Below, piece after piece: positions 23,700-32,063 of a stretch of 44,659 bases of DNA. The notes under the pieces are model-generated. The model was not told the DNA's origin and made no database searches. It was given only the letters and a program-made list of their open reading frames with translations. The stretch comes from Magnetococcales bacterium (GTDB taxonomy: Bacteria; Pseudomonadota; Magnetococcia; Magnetococcales; DC0425bin3). Location of the stretch: assembly GCA_015228935.1 (NCBI GenBank), contig JADGCO010000012.1, positions 1-44,659 of the forward strand, given 5' to 3'. Numbering within the stretch: the first letter of the stretch is position 1; every line of letters starts with the position of its first letter. Both the position numbers and the translations under genes were made by a program.

Positions 23700-24341
23700 A
23701 TGGATACATTGCAAAAAAGATTGATCTGGGCACGGGAAAAAGCCGGCCTGAACAAGTCAGAGTTGGCGCGCCGTATTGGCGTGAAGCCACAATCCGTCAT
23801 CCAATGGGAATCGGGTCGCACCGGAATCGCCAAACGGAATATTCTCTCCGTGGCCGAAATCCTCCAGGTTTCCCCGGAATGGCTCCAGTTCGGACGTACC
23901 GTCCTGGAAACCTCCATGGAAAACCTGGCACCCGGTCCTGCCACCTTGACCCGTGTTCCACTCATTTCGTGGGTGCAGGCGGGAATCTGGATCGACATTG
24001 TGAACAACTTCCAATCGCCAAGCGATGCCGACCGCTGGATCGATACCACACGCAAGGTAGGGCGATCGACCTTTGCCCTCCGGGTTGTGGGAGACAGCAT
24101 GGAACCCAAAGTTCCCGAAGGTGCCATTATCGTCGTGGATCCTGAAAAAGAGGCCATCAATAAATCCTACGTAGTGGTACGTTTGGACAACGAACATGAA
24201 GCCACCTTCAAACAACTTGTCATGGATGGTGGCAACCGGTTCTTGAATCCCATCAATCCGCGCTACCCGGTCCTCAATCTCGAAGGACGCCGGGCAAGAA
24301 TCTGTGGAGTGGTCAGACAGATTCTGATCGATCTCGATTGA
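23700..24341 (+). CDS. CI/LexA-like self-cleaving repressor (XRE HTH plus S24 peptidase)
   Basis: 213 residues. Residues 6-62 are an XRE helix-turn-helix (LNKSELARRIGVKPQSVIQW). The C-terminal S24 domain has the Ala94-Gly95 cleavage site in SWVQAG, catalytic Ser133 in VVGDSMEP and catalytic Lys171 in ATFKQL, so RecA-stimulated self-cleavage is expected. It would repress its own promoter and that of the divergent Q-like gene until DNA damage. No integrase or structural phage gene is visible, so it belongs to a remnant or a domesticated regulator. Confidence 0.9.
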   Translation: MDTLQKRLIWAREKAGLNKSELARRIGVKPQSVIQWESGRTGIAKRNILSVAEILQVSPEWLQFGRTVLETSMENLAPGPATLTRVPLISWVQAGIWIDIVNNFQSPSDADRWIDTTRKVGRSTFALRVVGDSMEPKVPEGAIIVVDPEKEAINKSYVVVRLDNEHEATFKQLVMDGGNRFLNPINPRYPVLNLEGRRARICGVVRQILIDLD

Positions 24342-24469
24342 GCGCTGGTTTTGGATTCTCCTTGTTCGGAACGGTTGTTGAAGCTCTGCCTGTCAGGTCG
24401 TAAGAACCGGACCTCCTGTGGCGTCGATCTCCCAGGAGGGGCCGGGCGGTCTGGTGCGTCCGGGTTTAT

Positions 24470-24502
24470 CAGGAGATGACCTGCCGGTCATGTCATCTCC
24501 TG
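24470..24502. terminator. Hairpin downstream of the repressor gene
   Basis: CAGGAGATGAC and GTCATCTCCTG form a perfect 11-bp stem with an 11-nt loop. No T run follows, so it may be a factor-assisted terminator or a binding site. Confidence 0.55.
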
Positions 24503-24619
24503 CCCACCCTTGTGCGTCCAGGCCTTTTCCATTTCCCTCTTGTCCCAGCTATTGTATCGGCAAAAAGCAGGCTTTCATAAGCTTTTTGTTATTGATTATT
24601 GGTTTATAATTTTTTCTTA

Positions 24620-24647
24620 TTGACATAAAAGGATAAATTGGTCTAAT
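24620..24647 (+). promoter_or_regulatory. Candidate sigma-70 promoter upstream of the thiolase gene
   Basis: TTGACA (24620-24625), 16-bp spacer, TCTAAT (24642-24647): 11 of 12 consensus bases. Confidence 0.45.
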
Positions 24648-25131
24648 GGCGTCATGACGACCTGGTTCACAATGATGTCAGTGGTTGATCTGAGGGTTGA
24701 ACATCGAACGACATGGTTCCCCTTTCAATTTCGATTATCGAAATGATGAGTGGCAAAAAATAATTGATCTGCATGCACCAGACAAACCAGCTTGACAATT
24801 ATTTGAGGTATATCGTCTTCTGAAAAATTTCGTTTGCATGACTTTGGCAAAGAATACGATTTCTTTAAAAATTCAGAATTTTGTATATCAATGTTGAGGT
24901 GCGGGTCAGGCAGCCAGGCCGGTCATATTGATGGCCGTGACAGGGTACCTCTTGCAGGGAACAGGATGAATTTTTTGCATGGTTGCGTCGTGAAGGTTGG
25001 ACAAGCGAAACTGGAAGATACATAATTTGACTTTCGCCACAGCATGCACCCACAATACGGGTCTGGGAACTGATGGCAGGAGTTGACCATTCTCTGTTGC
25101 TCAAAAACCTTTAAAAATTGAGGGAGAGTTC

Positions 25132-26316
25132 ATGATGGAAGAAGTCGTTGTCGTCGCTGCGGGCCGCACCGCCATCGGAAATTTCATGGGTAGCCTGTCC
25201 TCCGTGCCGGCCCACGAACTGGGTACTGCGGTGATCAAGGGTCTGCTCCAACGCAGCGGTCTGAAACCGGATCAGATTGATGAAGTGATCATGGGCCAGA
25301 TCCTCACTGCCGACTGCGGACCCAATACGGCGCGCCAAGCAGCCATTGCCGCCGGTATCCCGGTCGATGTCCCGGCTTTCACAGTCAATCGCCTCTGTGC
25401 CAGCGGCATGACCGCTGTCCATCTGGCCACCCAGGCCATTCGCCTGGGCGATGCCCATACCATCATCGCCGGTGGTCAGGAAAGCATGACCCGCGCACCC
25501 CACACCCTGGGCAACAATCGTGAAGGGGTGAAAATGGGTGAGTGGACCATGAAAGATTCCCTGTTCCGCGATGCCCTGACCGATGTCTTCGGCAATTATC
25601 CCATGGGCAATACGGCTGAAAATGTCGCCAAACAATGGAAAATCAGCCGCGATGACCAGGATAAACTGGCCCTCCGTTCCCAGCAACGCGCCGAAGCCGC
25701 CCAAAAAGCCGGACGTTTCAAAGACGAAATCATCCCCGTGGTGATCCCCCAGAAAAAGAAGGATCCCATCGTCTTCGAACAGGATGAATTCCTCAAGATC
25801 GGCACGACCCCGGAATCATTGGCCAAATTGCGCCCGGCTTTCGACAAGAATGGTTCCGTGACCGCCGGCAACTCCTCAGGCATCAACGACGGTGCCTCCG
25901 GGATGATCCTGATGTCCCAATCCAAGGCCAAAGAACTCGGTCTCAAACCCCTGGCACGCATCGTTGCCTATGCCGTCGCCGGTCTCGATCCCTCCATCAT
26001 GGGTGCCGGCCCCATCTTCGCAACGCGCAAGGTTCTGCAAAAAGCTGGCTGGAAAGTCGAGGATCTGCAACTGATCGAAGCCAACGAAGCCTTCGCCGCC
26101 CAGGCCTGTGCCGTCAATAATGATCTGGGCCTGAATCCGGATATCGTCAACGTCAATGGTGGCGGTATCGCGCTCGGTCATCCCGTCGGCTCCTCCGGTG
26201 CCCGGATCATCGTCACCCTGATCTACGAAATGCAAAGACGGAAACTCAAAAAAGGTTTGGCGACCCTCTGCGTCGGCGGCGGCATGGGTGCGGCGACACT
26301 CATCGAGGTCCTCTGA
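25132..26316 (+). CDS. Acetyl-CoA C-acetyltransferase (biosynthetic thiolase, AtoB/PhaA type)
   Basis: 394 residues; GGGAG precedes an ATGATG pair and either ATG may be used. All catalytic residues are in canonical places: nucleophile Cys89 (NRLCASGM), His350 (IALGHPVG) and Cys380 (TLCVGGGMG). The length is that of tetrameric biosynthetic thiolases. It joins two acetyl-CoA to acetoacetyl-CoA, for polyhydroxybutyrate, ketone or isoprenoid metabolism. It is monocistronic here with its own terminator, and no phaB/phaC gene is adjacent, so the pathway cannot be fixed. Confidence 0.95.
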   Translation: MMEEVVVVAAGRTAIGNFMGSLSSVPAHELGTAVIKGLLQRSGLKPDQIDEVIMGQILTADCGPNTARQAAIAAGIPVDVPAFTVNRLCASGMTAVHLATQAIRLGDAHTIIAGGQESMTRAPHTLGNNREGVKMGEWTMKDSLFRDALTDVFGNYPMGNTAENVAKQWKISRDDQDKLALRSQQRAEAAQKAGRFKDEIIPVVIPQKKKDPIVFEQDEFLKIGTTPESLAKLRPAFDKNGSVTAGNSSGINDGASGMILMSQSKAKELGLKPLARIVAYAVAGLDPSIMGAGPIFATRKVLQKAGWKVEDLQLIEANEAFAAQACAVNNDLGLNPDIVNVNGGGIALGHPVGSSGARIIVTLIYEMQRRKLKKGLATLCVGGGMGAATLIEVL

Positions 26317-26368
26317 TCTTCGGTTACCCCTTGCCGTCTTTGTTCTGATCCATGATCTGGTACCTGTT

Positions 26369-26410
26369 GGCCGACCTCGTCCGGTTGTAGGACAGGGTCG
26401 GCCTTTTTTT
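26369..26410 (+). terminator. Rho-independent terminator after the thiolase gene
   Basis: GGCCGACC (26369-26376) pairs with GGTCGGCC (26396-26403), followed by seven T. Confidence 0.9.
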
Positions 26411-26449
26411 ACGCGCCACTGCTTCTCTCGCCTCTTTCCAGGAGGGTCC

Positions 26450-26743
26450 ATGAGCAATTCCGGGGAAAAACGCCAATTCGAAAGATTGCCCACCAACGAA
26501 CCTGCCACACTGATCTTTCCTGATGGCCGGCGTATCGCCGGTATTACAAAGGATATTGGAATGGGGGGGTACCTGTTCGTTCCCGAGCAGAGTGACATCA
26601 TTCCCACCTCCGGTGAAGCGTGTCGCATCGAAGTGGAACTCTTCTACGGTCGCTTCACCGATCTTCCCTGCACGGTTCTGCATGTGGGCAAAGATGGCAT
26701 CGGAGTCAAAATTCAACGCCACTATCCAGCCCCGCAGGTTTGA
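26450..26743 (+). CDS. PilZ-domain c-di-GMP receptor protein
   Basis: 97 residues from the ATG at 26450 (AGGAGG just upstream); a longer frame begins inside the thiolase gene. It is a stand-alone PilZ domain: RQFER gives the RxxxR c-di-GMP-binding motif at residues 8-12. The second motif, usually D/NxSxxG, reads DIGMGG with Gly in place of Ser. Binding is likely to be kept but affinity may be changed. It is a plausible output of the two diguanylate cyclases at 15-20 kb. No effector domain is fused. Confidence 0.85.
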   Translation: MSNSGEKRQFERLPTNEPATLIFPDGRRIAGITKDIGMGGYLFVPEQSDIIPTSGEACRIEVELFYGRFTDLPCTVLHVGKDGIGVKIQRHYPAPQV

Positions 26744-26992
26744 ACAACGCAGTCGCCAAAATTATGACATCCGCACCAGTAAGAGGGAAAGGGTTGCCTG
26801 TTGCGGCATTTTTTTCCGGGTTGATGCGGTCCCAATATGGAACTCGTAAATTTAATCTGTCAAAATTTCAATATGTTATAAAATCAGGAAAAAAGGAACG
26901 AAACTTGCGGAGTCTGTAACCAAACCCTTCCGGCGAGGCTTTTTTTGTCTCTGCCGGGTTTCGTTGCTGGACACTTCATGAAGGAATTGGTC

Positions 26993-27334
26993 ATGCGAGC
27001 CACGTTTCAAGATCCCCTGATTGCCGATGCCTTGTTGATCATGGAAGCCGGACCGGAAGACCCTGGCTATGATGCCGCCTGGAGTTACCTGTTGAAATGC
27101 CGTGACCCCATGGTGCAATCCATGCTGCGCCGCTCCATGGAGGCCGTCTACGGCCCCATGCCTCCGGCAACCGGTTACAGCGATTCCGGTGAAGCATTCT
27201 GGACCACGGAAGTCATTGCCAGATATCTGGGTACCGATGTCACCGCAGTCAATGCCATCGTCGAAGAGGTTCATGAGCAGTACGAAGAGGCATCAGGGGT
27301 GATCGAAACCAGTAAATTACACCGTGTCCATTGA
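26993..27334 (+). CDS. Small hypothetical protein
   Basis: 113 residues from the ATG at 26993 (AAGGA 7 nt upstream; ATG 26978 is an alternative). Acidic, mostly helical; DPMVQSMLRRSMEAVYG followed by a Gly/Ser turn and FWTTEVIARYLGTDVTAVNAIVEEV. The last segment resembles a winged or simple HTH but is not clear. No signal peptide or membrane helix. Codon use matches the neighbours, supporting a real gene. Family unknown to me. Confidence 0.6.
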   Translation: MRATFQDPLIADALLIMEAGPEDPGYDAAWSYLLKCRDPMVQSMLRRSMEAVYGPMPPATGYSDSGEAFWTTEVIARYLGTDVTAVNAIVEEVHEQYEEASGVIETSKLHRVH

Positions 27335-27347
27335 TGCACTTCGCCTC

Positions 27348-27443
27348 TGCCGGGGTAGAACCCCGACAGGGCCATCCCTGAATGACGGGAACAAGGCATA
27401 GAGATTGCAGTAGTTGATCGGGGTATAAGTAGTTCAACTGCTG
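27348..27443. promoter_or_regulatory. Two hairpins between the hypothetical gene and the TolC-SPOR gene
   Basis: CGGGG-taga-ACCCCG at 27351-27365, and cagtagttga (27408-27417) against tcaactgctg (27434-27443), a 10-bp stem with one mismatch. The first could end the upstream transcript; the second lies in the probable leader of the TolC-SPOR mRNA. Confidence 0.45.
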
Positions 27444-27465
27444 TAAGCCGGGAGCCTTGATTCCC

Positions 27466-30400
27466 ATGAACATGCGAAGCAAATATTGGCACGGATGGAC
27501 TCTCCTGGGGTTGGCGGCGACTTTGGCCACGGCACAACCCGGAGCTGCCTTGAATTTGCCCGAAGCCGTTTCAAGAGCGGTCATGACCAACCCGGAAGCC
27601 AGAGCGGCCATGGAAAATCAGCGCGCCGTGGAGCAGGCCGTGGAAACGGCGCGGTCCGGTTACCTGCCGTCGGTGGATGTCAACACCGCTTTGGGGCATG
27701 AATACTCCGACAGCCCGGTCAATCGCCGGGCAGGGGAGCAGGGGACAGGTCTGAATCGCGGCGAATCAGGGATCACTCTCAACCAGATGTTGTTTGATGG
27801 TCGGGCCACCCAATCGGGTGTTGCGGCGTCCGTTTCGCGGGCTGCCGCTGCCGGCTTTGGCTATGACCAGGTCGCCGAGGGCGTGGCCATCGCCGCCGCC
27901 GAAGCCTACCTGGAAGTCATGAAACAACGCGAACTCTTGCACCTCTCCAGCGACAATGTCGCTCTGCATAAAAAAATTCTGCAACAAATTCGTACCCGGT
28001 TCGGCACCGGTGTCGGCTCCGAGGCAGACATTCAGCAAACCGAATCCCGTCTTGCCCTGGCCGATGCCAATATGTCCGCCCTGGAAGGAACCCTGGAAAA
28101 TTCCCTGACCCGTTATTATCACATTGTCGGAGAAGTGCCTGTCAACCTGGTGCAACCTCTGCCACAGTTGGATCGGATGCCCAAGTCTCTGGACGAGCTG
28201 CTCAGAGATGCCATGGCGCACCATCCGGCCATTCTGGCGGCGACTCAGGATCTGGACGCGGCCACAGCGCAACAGGAAGCCGCCAAGTCCGGGTATTGGC
28301 CCAAGGTCAATCTGGAAATGAGTGCCAACGCCAATGACAATGTGGGAGGCGTCAGCGGCTACGCCAAGGCGGTCGCTGCCTTGTTGAAGCTGGATTATAA
28401 TATTTTTCGAGGCGGCAGCGACAACTCCCGCAAGGAAGAGGCCGTGCGACGGACAGGACAGGCCCGGGAGCGATTGGAAGTTGCCAGACGCCAGGTGGAT
28501 GAAAGTGTCCGCATGGCCTGGAAGGGGTATCTCGTCTCCCAGAACCGGGTCAGCCATCTGGAAAGACACCAGAATATCAGCAAAAAAGTGACCGCAGCCT
28601 ACCATGACCAGTATCAAAGGGGACAGCGGCCCTTGTTGGATGTCTTGAATTCCGAAAATGAACTCATGGCCGCCCGGGCCGCCCTGCGCACCGAACAGTA
28701 TAATCTCCTGGCCAACAGCTATCGACTCATGGCTGCCGTGGGACGTTTGCGTGAATACCTGGATGTGTCATCCAACCAGGTTGTTGCGGCGTCAACCTCC
28801 TCTTCGCCGGCCATTCATGCCGATGTGGCATCGGGACAGCCATCCCAGGATGACAAAAGCCTCATCAAAGAAGAAAAACCTTTCCGGTCCGAGCCTCGTC
28901 TTCGGGAACCTGGCAAGGAAACCGTCCCAACCGGGCGGAATCTGCCTCCCGCCAGGCCGGAAAAGCGTTCCCCGCCAGAAAAATCAACAACCGGCATGCA
29001 CGGCGGATATGCCGTTCTCCTGGGGGCGTTTGGCAGTCGGGGCAATGTTGACAAACTGCGCTATCGTCTGGAACAGGCTGGATTCCCCAACTTTGAAAAA
29101 CAATCCGTGGTCAATGGTCGATTGTTCTACCGGGTTCTTTGTGGTCCGTTTGCCACCAGTTCGGAGGCACAATCCGCCGCAAGCCGCCTGCTGAGTAAAT
29201 TGGGCATGGAGGTCAAGGTCATCAAGGAGAAGGATCAAGACTCCCTGTCCAGGACAGAGTTTTCCGGCCCGGATGGGTCGGAAAGTGATTCCCAGGAACA
29301 GGGACAGTCATCCGTTTCCGGGAAGACAGAGCCTAAGGCCAAGTCCAAGGCCAAACCCAAATCCAAAAAAGAGGCGCAAGAAATTCCCAAACAAACTCCT
29401 CCTGCGCCCGCAGAATCGGAGTTGCCGGAAGTGGCGAAGGGCTTGCCTGGAGCCAAGCCGGAAATTCCTGAAAAACAACTGGATATCAAAATGCCGGTGG
29501 CTTCTCCGGCCAGAAAACCTTCCCCGGAAGTCACTCTGGAGAAACCTGTCACGCCCGAGAGCCGGCCTTCGGGCGAGGTGGTGGAACAATTTGAAGAGTG
29601 GTTTCCCAAGACAACAACACATCCAACAGAATCGACGGCGGATCCCGACAAGGCTTTCCCCGCTTCTTCCGGGGAAAAACAACCTTCAAAAACAGATGAT
29701 TCTGCTTGGCCGGAAGCCGGGGAGTCAATCCCTTCCTGGCGAGATCCCCCGAAGAGTGAGAATACCTGGGAAAAAATTTCCGGGGGTGATGATGCCGGAA
29801 ATCAGGGTGGCAAAACAGAGTTGCCAAAAAACGGTGACAAGACCAAAAGCGGCGACAAGAGCAAAAACGGCGACAAGTCCAAAAACGACGACAAGAGCAA
29901 AAACGGCGACAAGAGCAAAAACGGCGAAAAACCGTTTTCTGTCGATGACGATAATGGTGTGATTTTGGCACCAGGTCCTGATACCACTCCGGTGACTCCC
30001 CAGGCTGGTGAGGGGGATTTGCCCGAAACCGGAGGAGTCAATCCCGATGGAACGGCCCCCAGGCGGACTCTCGACCAGGATTTGAAAAAATGGTTCCTGC
30101 CCAACAGGGAGAAAAACAAACCCAATCGTCCACAGCACCTGTCACCACCGCCACCACTGCCGGAAGAAGCTCCCAAGCCCGGGGCAGCCACGGAAGGCAG
30201 CTATTCGGTATTTCTGGGTTCATTTTCGGTTCCCAAGCTGGCAGAACGGGTCGTGCAACGTGCTGAACAGTCCGGGACGCCGGTTTATCAGCGCACATCC
30301 CGGAATGGGAACCGAACGGCCATTCTGGTTTACGCCGGTCCATTCCAGCAGGAAAATGCGGCCCAGGCAGTCTTGAACCAGATGCAAAAAGATCAGGATT

Positions 30401-30507
30401 TGATTGACGGCTATGTTGTGCAGACCGATATTGGGGATCCGGCAGGAGTCGGGCGGAACTCTCCTTCCCCCGGTCGGAAAACCCCACCCGGCAACGGGAG
30501 GATTTAA
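27466..30507 (+). CDS. TolC-family outer-membrane channel fused to two SPOR domains
   Basis: 1013 residues from the ATG at 27466 (GGGAG 11 nt upstream). A signal peptide (to about residue 28) precedes a full TolC/OEP domain (~30-435) with both helical repeats (LPEAVSRAVMTNPE; LDELLRDAMAHHPA). After that comes a long Pro/Lys/Ser-rich linker, a SPOR domain (~514-586, YAVLLGAFGS), a second linker with five GDKSKN-type hexads (~789-822) and a second SPOR domain (~912-985, YSVFLGSFS). TolC proteins form the exit duct of type I secretion and efflux; SPOR domains bind peptidoglycan stripped of peptides, usually at division sites. The C-terminus of TolC is periplasmic, so the tail could tether the channel to the wall. 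No adaptor or ABC gene is adjacent. Confidence 0.9.
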   Translation: MNMRSKYWHGWTLLGLAATLATAQPGAALNLPEAVSRAVMTNPEARAAMENQRAVEQAVETARSGYLPSVDVNTALGHEYSDSPVNRRAGEQGTGLNRGESGITLNQMLFDGRATQSGVAASVSRAAAAGFGYDQVAEGVAIAAAEAYLEVMKQRELLHLSSDNVALHKKILQQIRTRFGTGVGSEADIQQTESRLALADANMSALEGTLENSLTRYYHIVGEVPVNLVQPLPQLDRMPKSLDELLRDAMAHHPAILAATQDLDAATAQQEAAKSGYWPKVNLEMSANANDNVGGVSGYAKAVAALLKLDYNIFRGGSDNSRKEEAVRRTGQARERLEVARRQVDESVRMAWKGYLVSQNRVSHLERHQNISKKVTAAYHDQYQRGQRPLLDVLNSENELMAARAALRTEQYNLLANSYRLMAAVGRLREYLDVSSNQVVAASTSSSPAIHADVASGQPSQDDKSLIKEEKPFRSEPRLREPGKETVPTGRNLPPARPEKRSPPEKSTTGMHGGYAVLLGAFGSRGNVDKLRYRLEQAGFPNFEKQSVVNGRLFYRVLCGPFATSSEAQSAASRLLSKLGMEVKVIKEKDQDSLSRTEFSGPDGSESDSQEQGQSSVSGKTEPKAKSKAKPKSKKEAQEIPKQTPPAPAESELPEVAKGLPGAKPEIPEKQLDIKMPVASPARKPSPEVTLEKPVTPESRPSGEVVEQFEEWFPKTTTHPTESTADPDKAFPASSGEKQPSKTDDSAWPEAGESIPSWRDPPKSENTWEKISGGDDAGNQGGKTELPKNGDKTKSGDKSKNGDKSKNDDKSKNGDKSKNGEKPFSVDDDNGVILAPGPDTTPVTPQAGEGDLPETGGVNPDGTAPRRTLDQDLKKWFLPNREKNKPNRPQHLSPPPPLPEEAPKPGAATEGSYSVFLGSFSVPKLAERVVQRAEQSGTPVYQRTSRNGNRTAILVYAGPFQQENAAQAVLNQMQKDQDLIDGYVVQTDIGDPAGVGRNSPSPGRKTPPGNGRI

Positions 30508-30550
30508 TTCCCCCGGTCGGAAAACCCCACCCGGCAACGGGAGGATTTAA
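30465..30550. repeat. Perfect 43-bp tandem duplication across the TolC-SPOR stop codon
   Basis: ttcccccggtcggaaaaccc and the following 23 bp occur at 30465-30507 and again, identically, at 30508-30550. The stop codon is the last triplet of the first copy, so the second copy is untranslated. Confidence 0.95.
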
Positions 30551-30559
30551 AAAGATAAA

Positions 30560-31177
30560 TCACTGAAAAGGGGCCGGATCACCGGCACCCACCCGCAGCA
30601 CCTTGGGAACGTCACCCGACAAATCCACCATGGTCGAGTGAATATCGGCACTGATGCCGCCATCCACAAGTAAATCGACGACATGTTCGACGTGGGGGCG
30701 GATCTCTTCCGGGTCGGCCAGAATTTTGTCTCCCTCCGGCAGACGCATCGAAGTCGAGAGCAACGGCTGCCCAAACTCCTGCAACAAACCCAGACAGATG
30801 GGGTGATTGGGAATGCGCAAGCCGATGGTCTTGCGCTTGGGAAGGATGGTCTTGGGAGTTTCCCGGGAGGCCTCCAGGATGAAGGTGTATGGACCGGGCA
30901 GAAAACGCTTGAGCAGGCGATAGGTCTTGTTGTCCACGCGGGCATAGCGGGAAATGTCGGACAGATCGGCACACAGGATGGAAAATTGATGTGTGGCCGG
31001 CAACCGCTTGAACTGCATGATCCGCTCTATGCCCCGGCGATTGAATATGCCACACCCCAAACCGTAGTTGGTGTCTGTGGGATAGACCATGATCCCTCCC
31101 TCATCCACAATGCGCACGGCCTGTTGCAACAGACGGCGCTGGGGATTTTGCGGATGGATTTTGATATATTCCAACAT
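30560..31177 (-). CDS. YciO/Sua5/YrdC-family protein (threonylcarbamoyl-AMP synthase-like)
   Basis: 205 residues from the ATG at 31177; a GTG at 31195 is also possible. It has the YrdC fold markers: GGIMVYPTDTNYGLGC, KRLPATHQFSILC (the KR-x-x-x-x-P-x nucleotide region), LPGPYTFIL, and STMVDLSGDVPKVLRVGAGD at the C-terminal end. YrdC/Sua5 enzymes make threonylcarbamoyl-AMP for tRNA t6A37; the YciO branch, which this resembles in length and in SILC, has weak activity and an unclear role. It converges on the TolC-SPOR gene. A structured element lies just upstream. Confidence 0.88.
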   Translation of the reverse strand: MLEYIKIHPQNPQRRLLQQAVRIVDEGGIMVYPTDTNYGLGCGIFNRRGIERIMQFKRLPATHQFSILCADLSDISRYARVDNKTYRLLKRFLPGPYTFILEASRETPKTILPKRKTIGLRIPNHPICLGLLQEFGQPLLSTSMRLPEGDKILADPEEIRPHVEHVVDLLVDGGISADIHSTMVDLSGDVPKVLRVGAGDPAPFQ

Positions 31178-31206
31178 GATGGCTGCAACCTGCACGATAC
31201 CCGACA

Positions 31207-31263
31207 GGACAACTGGGCACCGGATTGGGGAATCGAACCTGCAATCCTATGGCAGAATTGTCC
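31207..31263 (-). other. Structured, tRNA-T-arm-like element upstream of the YciO-like gene
   Basis: On the minus strand GGACAA (31263-31258) and TTGTCC (31212-31207) enclose GGATTG/CAATCC, whose loop contains GGTTCGATTCC, the sequence of a tRNA T-loop. The T-stem itself does not pair properly and no D or anticodon arm is found, so it is not a tRNA gene. It may be a tRNA-derived remnant or a structured leader. Confidence 0.35.
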
Positions 31264-31398
31264 ATTTTTTTTCATCGGGTTGCAAGTATAAAAGTCACGT
31301 ATGGCAACCCGACAGTCAATTGATTCCCCTGCCGCCCCAAACCGTGGTAGAGTGCAGGCGTGCGTCGTTTACACAAAAAAGGCACACGAGGTGCTTCA

Positions 31399-31740
31399 AT
31401 GGTTGATTCAGCAATTGGTACTTCCGTAGAACACTACCTGACCGAACTGATTCGCCGGGGGTTGCCCGTGGAGTTTGGCGTTCTCTTCGGTTCGCATGCC
31501 CGTGGAACGCCCCATAAGTGGAGCGATATCGATCTGGTGGTGGTTTCGCCCCAGTTTGACCAAAAACGCCTCCGGTCAGACATAAACCTGCTCTGGCACA
31601 CGGCCACGACCACAGACAGCCGCATCGAACCCATTGCGGTCGGTTCGCGCCAGTGGATCGAGGATGATGGCATCCCCATCATTGAAATCGCCCGCCGCGA
31701 GGGGAAAATCATCCGACCCCCAAATACCCCGCCTGCATAA
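31399..31740 (+). CDS. MNT-type nucleotidyltransferase-domain protein
   Basis: 113 residues from the ATG at 31399 (GAGG 7 nt upstream; a start at 31360 has no site). The core GVLFGSHARGTPHKWSDIDLVVV is the polymerase-beta-like motif GS-x10-D-x-D, with both metal-binding aspartates. Stand-alone domains of this kind are usually the MNT half of HEPN-MNT modules, in which the MNT protein AMPylates and silences a HEPN RNase. No HEPN gene is adjacent here, so it is an orphan or a member of another NTase family. Confidence 0.8.
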   Translation: MVDSAIGTSVEHYLTELIRRGLPVEFGVLFGSHARGTPHKWSDIDLVVVSPQFDQKRLRSDINLLWHTATTTDSRIEPIAVGSRQWIEDDGIPIIEIARREGKIIRPPNTPPA

Positions 31741-32063
31741 AAGGCCTTGATCATCGTTTGGACCGATCTGTCCAAATGATTTTGGAACCTGTGCAATTTC
31801 ATACATGTTTCCAATCTGTTGCGGACGGGCCGGACAGGTGTCGTCTTCCCGTGGCCGCAACGATGATCGTGGCCGTATAAAAATGCCGATTTCTTATTGA
31901 AGGTTTTGTTCAAGATCCCTACACTCCCCATTTAAGGATATGCGAATATAAGCGAATGGTTGATCAGCCCGTTGTATCAGGGATAAAATTTTGTTATGTA
32001 TATTTTAATGTTGATGGATCCGGATCGGAAGCAGCCTTTCCATAATCCCCTCGGAGGTGAAAC
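31741..32063. other. Intergenic region before the qmo-hdr cluster
   Basis: About 320 bp without a credible gene. The last 100 bp are AT-rich and contain the candidate promoter at 31960-31989. The short frames on the minus strand look like shadows. Confidence 0.5.
31960..31989 (+). promoter_or_regulatory. Candidate sigma-70 promoter of qmoA
   Basis: TTGATC (31960-31965), 18-bp spacer, TAAAAT (31984-31989), 75 bp before the qmoA start: 9 of 12 consensus bases. Confidence 0.35.

Larger units (their letters stand above)
24342..25131. other. 790-bp gene-free region before the thiolase gene
   Basis: Contains a perfect hairpin just after the repressor gene (24470-24502), an AT-rich block from 24550 and a good promoter-like sequence at 24620. 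The only longer frame (24834-25025) is not protein-like. The distance from that promoter to the thiolase start (about 480 bp) leaves room for a long leader or a small RNA. Confidence 0.5.

Noticed and set aside
31222-31247. tRNA gene
   Set aside because: Only a T-loop-like sequence is present; the T-stem does not pair and D and anticodon arms are missing.
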